Shown: one piece after another, positions 55,696-64,000 of the stretch
Position numbering within the stretch: position 1 is the first letter of the stretch
Layout: each line of letters starts with the position of its first letter
Source: Sycobia sp. Sy_11
Lineage: Eukaryota; Arthropoda; Insecta; Hymenoptera; Epichrysomallidae
Assembly (NCBI GenBank): GCA_018907035.1
Contig: JACCIC010000200.1
Span: forward strand, 62,001-126,000
Reading direction: 5' to 3'
Length of the DNA stretch: 64,000 bases
Notes under the pieces: generated by a model
Database searches by the model: none
Seen by the model: only the letters and a program-made list of their open reading frames with translations
What the model was told of the DNA's origin: nothing
Program-made: the position numbers and the translations under genes

Positions 55696-56184
55696 TAGCA
55701 TCCCCCGTCTAGGCTTCGCGCGAGATAATAATTTAACCGATTTCTTAAACAATTCAATAATATGTAAGTAAAAAGTACTCTATATATAAAAATCTATATT
55801 ACTATAAATAATTGACCGTAATTTACCTATCGTTGCTTCTATATATATAGTATGAATATACAGAATATACAACCGTATTTAATACACACATATGCGCATA
55901 TTACATAGGGCGTCTTGTCACATTTCTGAACTCAATATAATGTATAAAAATAAAAATATAATTTGTCGTCACAAACGATATTCAGTATGATTTGGCATAC
56001 AGAACCATTTTATAAAAGAAGGGGAGAGAGAGAGAGAGATTTTTCCATGTAAGGGGAAATAAAAATTACAAAAATCAAACGATATCCATAAGGTATGAGA
56101 GTAGTGTCATATTAACCTTAAGAACAAAAAGGGTTATACCGACTAACGTGACGCCTTCTTTAGGATACGAATTCCAAAGTTTTT
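55696..56184. other. No gene seen
   Basis: AT-rich flank of the LINE, with a GA run at 56020-56038. Confidence 0.5.
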
Positions 56185-56501
56185 TTATTTTTTTTTTTGG
56201 TGACGCGGGGAGGGGAAATCTTCTAAAGACACCTCTGTAAGAGAGGTAGTGTCGGATTCATGGAGCCTTTACTCGCATGCCTACCGACTAACACCCCTCC
56301 CCGCAGGAATTCCTATCCGGAGGTATCATTCCCTTTACCTGTTAGGATAAAATTATTAATGGAACGGTGTAGGGGGTGGGGGAGCAGGAGTGAGATGTGG
56401 ATAGGGGGGAGGAATTGGTGGGTTTAGGGGTTTTGCCTTCATGGGGGCAGAGGCTTACGTACGAAAACGATGAACGGAGTGGCCGGTGGTGGCTGATGGG
56501 G

Positions 56502-59124
56502 TTACGGATCGTTGATCAGGTGGCAAGGCCTCCTGTAGCGATCCGTCGATTTAGGAAGGATACTACTCAGGGATTGGATTCCTGATTTCTGGTGCTGTTT
56601 AATTGATTCTCTCAGATTTTTGGCGAATTTTTTCGCGTAATCGTTGAGAGCAAGAAGGTTAGTTTCCTTAAGTACTTGAGTGTTCCTTAAGTACCAAGGA
56701 GTGTTGGGGGAAGAGCGTAGTAGCCTCATGTAGGTGCCTTGGAGTCGCTGAAGTCTATCTGGGGGCATAGACCCCAGATGGGGATGGCATATGTGGCAAT
56801 GCTCCTGATGATGCCGGAGGAGACTCTGGCCTTTGTTCTGGGTGACAGGGTTTTGACATGGAAGAAAGGTTTGAACTTAAGGTTTGCACGAGGTTTGAAC
56901 AAGCGGAGGTGTTTGTTCCAGAAGAGGTTCCTGTCGAACGTCCCTCTGAAGTATTTGACCGATTGGCTCCACGGGATGGAGGAGCCTTTGATCGTTATGT
57001 TTGGAGGGGTGCGGTTTTTACGGGAGATAAAGATTGCACTGGACTTGCTCTCATTGATGGAGAGTCTCCACCGTGAGTACCAGTTAATGAGGTGTGGGAG
57101 AAATCTGTTTAGCCTTGAGGTGCTGTGGCAGATTGTTTTAGTGGCGTCTATGAGGGCAATATTGTCCGCGTAGAGTGCCGTGGTAAATGTATCGTGTATG
57201 GGAAGATCATGGCAGAAAAAAGTAAAAAGTCGGGGGAGAGCTTAGACCCTTGAGGGACGCCGGCTGAGATGGCCTTTGGAACGAAAAGGGAGTTACCTAC
57301 CCTAACTCGAATAAATCGGTCTGATAAGAACGACTTTATTATCCCGATCAAATAGTGGGGGATGTCATTGGTAATGAGCTTGAAGATGAGCCCGTCATGC
57401 CATACCCTGTCGAAGGCTTACTGGACATCTAGCAGCAGCATCGTTGTGTGCAGCCGTCTGTTCATGTTGTCAGCAATGAGTTCCGTAAGTCTGCGAATTT
57501 GGTGACAGGTATTGTGCCCTGTGCGGAACAGATGCTGACAGTCAGGTATGAGGTTTTTTCTGATGACCGAGGTGGAGAGGCGTTTTAGGATAACGCTTTC
57601 GGCCACTTTGCTTAGGGAGTTTAGAAGACTGATGGGACGATAGCTTGCGGGGTCGTTGAGGGACATCCCGGCTTTTGGAAGACAGACCACTATGGCCGTT
57701 TTCCAGGCCTTGGAAAAGTATTGATGTCTCATCATTGCGTTTACGATATTGCAGATGGACATGATGTGGGGGGAGGGTTTTTAGTGTGTTGTTATTGATT
57801 TTGTCAGCACCAGGGGCTTTCTTGTTTTGAAGATTGCGAATGATGTCGCTTATCTCTTTGGGGGAGGTAGGGGTGATGTCCCTGTTTGAAGGGAGGAAGT
57901 GTTGAGCTGTCTGGGTGACATACTCATGAAAGCGTGAGAGTTGTGGTGCGCTGGGTAGAAGTAAGTACTGATTGCTGAGAGATGGTGCGAAAATCTCGGC
58001 CTTTTCTTCAGCGAGTAAGAAAGTTTGGCCATGTTGCTTGAGTGGTGGCAGGCAAGGGCAACTACCTCGTATAGATTTTATCACCTTCCAGACGTTTTTG
58101 GGGTGAGTTTCGGCTTCAGTGATGAAATCGTTGAAGCGACTGTTTCTGAGCTCGTTTATCCGAGAGTGGATGTCCCTTTGTAACGAGTTGAGTTAGGTTT
58201 TGAGAAGTGGAGTTCTAAGATGTTACCATTTTTTCCGGATTCTATTCTTTTGCTTAATTAACTTCAAAATGCCGTCGAGGAGGTTATTGTTAGTGCCCTG
58301 TGGAGGGCGGGGGGATGTAGTGATTCTAACAGCGTGGGTGATGTCATTAGACAGGGAGGTGATCTCTTCATCGATTTGAGAGATCAATAATATGGGTCTG
58401 CATCGAAGGGCTGTGGTCTCTAGGTTGAATTTGAAATATAGCCAGTCGATGTGTTCTATATGTGACGGGGGAGAGATGGGTGATGCATGGAAGGCGAGGA
58501 TCACCGGGCTGTGATCAGAGCTCAGTGCACAGATAACCCGGGGGTCGCTTAGGGGTGTGATATTTATGGTGAAAAAAATATCGAGAATGTCTGGTGCGTG
58601 TTGTGGGGAGCCCGGAAAGTGGTTAGGGGAGGGGGGAGTTTCCACTGTAAAATCATGCGGAATTGTTTTTCTGAGGAGGGCGTGGCCGTCTCTGTTTCTG
58701 GGTGCTTAGCATTTAGGTCCCCGGCGATGATTGTGGGGGTGTTGTTGCTCAGAACCAAGGCAAGATCTTTAAAGTTGTTTTGGAGTTGTGGAGGGTTATA
58801 GCATGCAATTACCCTCAAGGGACCTTTTTGGAAGAAAATTTCAACCCCTATTGTCTCGCAGATGGAGGTAGTTGTAATTCCACGGAGGCGGTGGGATTTT
58901 TGGACGAGGATTACCACACCCCCACCATAAGAGTGCTCTCTGTCCTTCCTATATGTGATGTAGTTTCGAAGAAAGAGTTTGTGGGATGGGTTGAGGTGGG
59001 TCTCTGTGATGCAGGCGATCCCGATGTTTTACTCCTCCAAGATTTGGAGGAGTTTTATGGATCTATTTCTGCAGAGGATGCCGTTGGCGTTCCAGTTGAG
59101 GATCTTTATCTCGGGATTAGCCAT
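56502..59124 (-). pseudogene. LINE ORF2: APE endonuclease and reverse transcriptase
   Basis: Starts ANPEIKILNWNANGILCRNR after ATG 59124. Endonuclease blocks: GIACITETHLNP (Glu), IIAGDLNAKHPE (Asp and Asn) and ICALSSDHSPVIL (the SDH active site, about 58530). RT blocks: NKKAPGADKI, SYRPISLLNSLSKVAE, then SAGVPQGSKLSPDF and TALYADNIALID, where the catalytic YADD reads YADN. The C-terminus WYLRNTQVLKETNLLALNDY is typical. Frameshifts lie near 58560, 57760 and 57420, and one stop near 59030. It would nick DNA and copy the RNA by target-primed reverse transcription. Confidence 0.88.
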
Positions 59125-60440
59125 TATTGGGTCTGCAGAGAGCGGCGGTAATGTTCGTGACGAACTGCATTATGATGTTTTGCAGATCGGACGCAATGGG
59201 AAGCGAGTTGAATTGTAACGGTGCCGCTGATGCTGTTCTATTGCTCACTATGCTCGCATATGTTATCCGGGTGGGGCTTGCCCGATTATTATGGAGATTG
59301 GGGGTAATCCTCTTTTTCTGTATGAGCTGGGGTGGGGGGTGTTACCGACTTTGGGGAGATTTACCGACTTCACTTGTTTTTGGGGGAGCTTGTCCTTCTT
59401 TGGGGCTTTGGGGCAGCCCCTGTAAGTTGCCCTGTGCTCCCCTTTGCAGTTGGCGCTGGTGGGGCGTGCGTCTTTATTGTCTTTTAGAGGACATGATGGG
59501 GTGGCGTGATTTTTGCTGCAAAAAGCGCAGGCCCATGTAGTGTGGCAGTAGTTTGCCGTGTGATTATATTTGAGGCAACGCTGGCACTGCGGCGTGACTT
59601 TCGACTTCCTCTTTGCCTCGACTTTTATGTTGAGGCCACCGGTGGTGGTTAAATCGAAGATTGACTTAGCGGCGGATGAGGAGGGGTCTAGGTGAACGGT
59701 CACTAGCGGCCAGATTTTTTCGCCGCTACGCATTCGGTGAATGCGTCGTAGGGTGTAACCTTTCGAGTTTAGTTCATTCAGGATGTCTTCGTCCTGGATG
59801 GCTTTGTTAATGCCGCGAATGACTACAACCAAGTCCCGTTCTTCGGGGAGTTGGTTGGTGGTATATTGTATTTTAGTATTTTCTAGGTGGGCCGTTCGGT
59901 GCCTGAAGTCGTCTACCGTTACCGCGTACACCTTGACCGAGTCAGAGGTGTTGACGGCCCCGCGAACGGAGATTCGGGTTTTCTCTATGGCGATCTTTAG
60001 CTTTGGCCAGATCATTTTTTGGCGGATGATGATGGGGGTGGAAGTCGAACAGCGATGGGGGATTCTTTTTCAGTGTCAGAATCCAGATCGGAGAGCGTTG
60101 GTGCGGATTTGGCAACGCGGATACGTTTACGGCCTTGCTTTATGAACTCGGCTTCTTCGGAGATCGGAGTTGATTCGGAGACGGTTATTTTGGTAGCGGG
60201 GGTGCAGAAAATTGCTGCCTCCTGAAAGAAATCCATGGCGGACGAGGAAGATGTAGAAGTTCCGGTGGTGTGGCGTGATGTTGCCACCGATTGAGAGAAG
60301 GTTGGGTCTGTTGTGGTGGTAGTTATTATATTTTGTAGGCGGTCAATCTGATCCCGGAGGCCGATGATAATTTCTATCAGCTTTTGGGGGGGGGGGGGAA
60401 GACCGTCGAGGTCGATGGTAAGGCCGGTGTCCATGTCCAC
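59120..60440 (-). pseudogene. LINE ORF1: Gag-like protein with CCHC knuckles
   Basis: Starts MDMDTGLTIDLDGLPPPP at 60440. The first 142 codons run to 60012, where one indel in an A-run (AAAAAATGA) moves the frame, and 250 more codons follow to 59263. VVVIRGINKAIQDEDILNEL is the RRM-like/PRE_C2HC block. The knuckles are CQRCLKYNHTANYC, CAFCSKNHATPSC and ANCKGEHRATYRGC, the last missing its first Cys (SANCK). A second shift near 59263 leads to an end at AATGGCTAA, where the ORF1 stop overlaps the ORF2 ATG. It coats LINE RNA as a chaperone. Confidence 0.85.
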
Positions 60441-60529
60441 GGAGTTGGACTTACGAATGAGTGGAGGAAGGTGATTGCTCCAGTTTGTGATTGGGGGGAG
60501 AGTTAAAGGTAGAGGGAAGGGTGGGGTGT

Positions 60530-61287
60530 GGGAGATTATAGCTATGAAGAAATATTTAAATATGTAAATATAAATATAAATATAGATATGATTAAATTCT
60601 AAATAAATAAATATATATATATATATATATATATAAATAAGTTATAGAATTAGTTAAAAATGACGTAAGTCAAATATAAATTATATAAGTTTCATTTAAG
60701 AGAGGTTAGTTTGAGTTGAAAATATAAGATAGATGAGAAATTAAATTAAAATTAAAATATTTGAGGTTTGTTTTAAAAAGTTTTAAGAGTTTCTTATAAA
60801 CTTATAATTTATAAATGATATCAATTACAAATTACAAGTTATGTAAGAGATAAATTAGAATTAAATTAAATTTAAATAAGGCGCAGCTTTTTCAGCTCAC
60901 TGATGTAGATGTTCATGATGATATGATCATCATGATGATGTGACGTTGGCTGTGTGTGTGATGTGATGTGAGATGTTCTCAAGGATGATGCCTGATCATT
61001 CGTTAGAGCTGGCCTGGTATTAATACTTCAAGCGGACTACTTTGAGTTGATGTTCGTGATTCAAGACGCCACCTAGTGGCCGGTGGTGGAACTGATTGTT
61101 AAAACCATTAACATAATTTATTGATGAAAGTAAAATGATTTTCAATAAAAAACATAGCCTATGACCTTTCCAAGATAATATAGAATCTATATGTCAAATT
61201 TGCGAACAATCGGTTCAGTAATTTTTTCGATTATCGTGTACAAACAAAAACACGTTCTGTCTTTATAAATTAAAAATAAAAATAATT
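60530..61287. other. AT-rich DNA, no gene; (TA)n at 60611-60634
   Basis: No recognised frame. Palindromic words ATGATGATATGATCATCATG (60915) and GCCACCTAGTGGC (61068) occur. Confidence 0.5.
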
Positions 61288-61337
61288 TTGTATGATATGA
61301 TATGATATGATATGATATGATATGGTGTGATATGATA
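61288..61337. repeat. (ATATG)n pentanucleotide array
   Basis: About ten units of TATGA with a few variants, adjoining the left arm of the MITE. Confidence 0.9.
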
Positions 61338-61735
61338 TAATATGATATATTAACTAAAATAATGACAGTCAAACTATCCTTGCCTATAGTCACCCCTGTA
61401 GAATCTGAAATAAATCTTATTACTACAATAAATTATATTAAAAATCAAAAATAAAAATAAAATAAAAATAAATTAAACTGTAGCGGTTCAAAACGTCGGA
61501 CACCAAGGTGATTCTAAATTTAAGGTGGTGGGGGCAGTCAGGTTATCTTTTACTAACATACAATATTGCTTTTATTATTTTTATTTTATTATATAATATT
61601 TATTATTATATTTTTATTTTTATTTTTTATATAATTTATTGTAGTAATAAGGTTTATTTCAGATTTTACGAGGGTAAATATAAACAAGGACAATCTGACT
61701 GTCACTATTTTATCTAATATATTATATTCTAAAGA
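61338..61735. mobile_element. Foldback MITE, complete copy
   Basis: Two inverted arms of about 140 bp (61338-61480 and 61595-61735). Left ATGACAGTCAAACTATCCTT pairs with the complement of right AAGGACAATCTGACTGTCAC, and left GTAGAATCTGAAATAAATCT with the complement of right GGTTTATTTCAGATTTTACG. The centre (GGTTCAAAACGTCGGACACC) is shared with the copy at 10582-10890. No coding capacity. Partial copies lie at 10582, 32779 and 55657. Confidence 0.85.
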
Positions 61736-61805
61736 CTGCAAGACCGATAAAAATATTTATTAATTGAATTCTTAACAGTCGACATCAATACAATTTTTAA
61801 TTCTA

Positions 61806-61907
<102 letters not shown>

Positions 61908-62163
61908 ATTATATTACAATACATCATATTATATTATTTTATATTAGTTCATATAGGTATTATAATTTTTTTAATTATTCCAGATAGTAGCGTATGCCAG
62001 GCATGATCATGCACGACATCTGATGCGTATTCATTCATAATCTGAGGGGATATTGCGAGATTCCTTTTGCTGCGCAAGATTGTCAGAAATATGAATGTAC
62101 ATCCGTGCTCAAAATCTGAAGCAAAAGACGGAACTTATTGCCGGCTATATGTAAGAGCAAATT

Positions 62164-62218
<55 letters not shown>

Positions 62219-62832
62219 AACTTTTAATTTTCTTAATAGATGAAAATATGATCTATTATAATGTTTCGAATAATATTTATTTATTTATTATTAATATTTT
62301 TACGGCCTATATGAACACGAATAGATATTTAATATGTAACATATGCTTGCATATTTGAATTTTTGTATTTTCCCGCCTCGGTACTGCGCATGCAAGTCCG
62401 CATTTATTACCGTTACATTTTAAAAGTTCCACGAACTTTTTGAAATCTAAATTCAAGTTTGGTTGTACTCATAAGTATATGTACAAGTTTTTTCCTATAA
62501 TACATATAATTTATTGTTTAAAAAAAAAGAAAAAGAAAAACTTAAATTTATATTGAGAATCGGTTATTTCAACATATTGAGATTTAAGAATTCTATGATT
62601 TTTGAATAATACAAGGTAAGTTTCGTTAATTATTAAATAATATTGCACTGAATTTAATTCTTAAAAAAGACCACTGAAAGTACAGTATACACATTTTTCA
62701 GTTTGAATTATAATTTCCTGAGACATATTTTCTAAATTCAGTGATTCCATTTCCATTTGGTCGATTTGGAACTTTCTTCAATAATTTCAGGTGAGTGTTT
62801 ACATAATTTTCATCTATTCTAAATATTTTAGA

Positions 62833-62868
<36 letters not shown>

Positions 62869-63655
62869 AAGAAAATTAATTAAAACTATATTTGAATAAC
62901 ACAATGATTATTAGATAAAAATCTGGCAATATTATAAGTTGGAAAATTTAAAGAAGATATTATTATTCTAAATGTCTGATTTTCTTTCTGAAACTTGGGA
63001 AGCCCACAATATTTTGCTACAGTACCATTTTCACATTTTAAATATTTATATGTAGTATCATTTATATATTAATTTCTTTTCTAATTATTTGATAATTCCT
63101 TTAAATTATTTTGTAGCTTAATGATGGGTGGATTACCAATTTTCAAATAAGTACTATCATCATTTAATTTATTATTTATACTATTTATGTAATCGATTTT
63201 ATTGTAAGCTACAGTTACATTACCTTTAGGAAGATTATATTAGGGTTATTCCTCAAAAAATCCTACGCGGTAATTAATTCATGTATAAAATTACTATTTA
63301 AAAAATTATAAAATTTATTTTCTCTTTTAAAATTACTAATGATATTAACGAGGTCCGAACAAGATCCGTCTGTAATGTCGATTATCAGTAATTGCAGTGT
63401 ACTACTGAAAAATGTCCGAATAGAAAATAATTAGAGAAATAACACATCTTAAAGCAATGAAGAAGAAACGGCGGGCGGAAATATAGACTGTTATATATGA
63501 TTATCTATAGATTAAATATGAATACTATTCATTGATATGCTCTTTAACCTTTACAAACACCGCGCGCGCGCGGTGAGAAAGAGAGAGAGCGAGAGAAGGA
63601 GGGAGAGAAGCGATTTTAGATACCGAAATAAAGAAAAGAAACACTACACGCATTT

Positions 63656-63657
<2 letters not shown>
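61908..63657. other. AT-rich DNA, no gene; (TA)n at 62163-62214 and 62836-62868
   Basis: No protein motif found. CGCGCGCGCGG and a GA-rich stretch lie at 63560-63610. Confidence 0.5.

Positions 63658-63703
<46 letters not shown>
63658..63703. repeat. (TA)n microsatellite
   Basis: About 23 TA units. Confidence 0.97.
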
Positions 63704-63706
<3 letters not shown>

Positions 63707-63770
63707 TGCGTATTCTTTACTTAAACTCTGATGCTCAATCTTCGACCTTCCTCATTATGACGTATTGTAA

Positions 63771-63936
63771 TACGAGGGTGGATTGATAAGTTTCCGACCT
63801 GACCAAAAGATGGCGCCACTAGGCCTACCTTGAGGTGGCGTTCTATAGTACTGTGCTTAGGTAGCTTGTAGCTATAGTTTCAGTCCGATCGCCATGTTAG
63901 TTTAGGTTTAAGAGCACGCTGAACAAGACGCCTCTG
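63771..63936 (+). mobile_element. Mariner 5' end
   Basis: TACGAGGGTGGATTGATAAG followed by the same leader as at 32033-32210 (GGCGCCACTAGGCCTACCTT, CAGTCCGATCGCCATGTTAG, AACAAGACGCCTCTGT). It diverges at 63937, just before the start codon of the transposase, so either the element is truncated or it has lost its body. The window ends 64 bp later. Confidence 0.85.
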
Positions 63937-64000
63937 TTCGCGTTACGTTTATTTGAATATATAGTCTTTAGTATAATCTATAGTATATAGTATACAATCT

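Larger units (their letters stand above)
56185..60500 (-). mobile_element. Jockey-type LINE (non-LTR retrotransposon), antisense
   Basis: Antisense 5' to 3': short GC-rich 5' UTR (to about 60500), ORF1 (60440 to about 59120), ORF2 (59124-56502), a 300-bp 3' UTR and an A-rich tail (poly-T in plus orientation at 56180-56200). ORF1 with three CCHC knuckles, and ORF2 with APE-type endonuclease plus RT, are the Jockey-superfamily layout. About 4.3 kb, nearly full length, inactivated by a few frameshifts. No target-site duplication was found by eye. Confidence 0.9.

Noticed and set aside
56739..59540. Plus-strand frames of 120-144 codons under the LINE
   Set aside because: Shadows of LINE ORF2 and ORF1, whose antisense reading has clear endonuclease, RT and zinc-knuckle motifs.

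Overview
The window is eukaryotic, AT-rich DNA with CpG-rich islands. It reads as an insect genome, most likely hymenopteran. That placement is an inference from the mix of mobile elements (several mariner subfamilies, BEL/Pao, Ty3/Gypsy, a Jockey-type LINE, a TTAA-duplicating DNA transposon) and from CpG not being depleted. I found no convincing host gene, tRNA, rRNA or CRISPR array. Almost everything recognisable is mobile DNA at different stages of decay, and only one open reading frame looks fully intact: a mariner transposase at 22340-23377.

Layout, left to right. 1-2.6 kb is a BEL/Pao relic that has lost protease and RT. 2.7-3.0 kb is a 164-bp tandem repeat. 5.6-6.7 kb holds an unrecognised ORF followed by an isolated CpG-rich block. 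6.8-9.0 kb has two antisense mariner pieces. 10.6-10.9 kb is a truncated foldback MITE. 10.9-21.0 kb is a Gypsy element with both LTRs (family 1): decayed gag, protease, RT and integrase, plus a third ORF encoding another zinc-knuckle protein in the env position. Six bases after its 3' LTR begins a second LTR type (LTR2, 20993-21837). The intact mariner lies at 22.2-23.5 kb.

24.9-30.5 kb is a Gypsy element of family 2 (copy A), whose 3' LTR is an LTR2 fragment. An antisense Gypsy element with its own LTR pair (family 3, 30.55-36.13 kb) sits in that fragment and itself contains a mariner. 39.07-41.08 kb and 46.27-47.23 kb are large inverted-repeat (foldback) elements. 41.9-42.35 kb is a remnant of a Polinton-type DNA polymerase B. 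43.6-46.25 kb is a mariner split by a 1.65-kb TTAA-flanked element with Kolobok-like coding remains. 49.27-50.24 kb is a solo LTR2 inside a (TA)n tract. 50.9-54.1 kb is family 2 copy B, with most of pol deleted. 56.2-60.5 kb is an antisense Jockey-type LINE. 61.34-61.74 kb is a complete foldback MITE, and 63.77 kb carries a mariner 5' end.

The most interesting threads are these. (1) Family 2 Pol ends in a strongly basic tail with two AT-hook-like motifs, while LTR termini of this family lie in or beside (TA)n tracts, which suggests chromatin- or DNA-directed targeting. (2) Family 1 has an extra zinc-knuckle ORF downstream of integrase. (3) There is a nested TTAA element, and an inverted-repeat element with a transposase fragment in its loop. 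All family names come from reading motifs by eye; no database search was possible.
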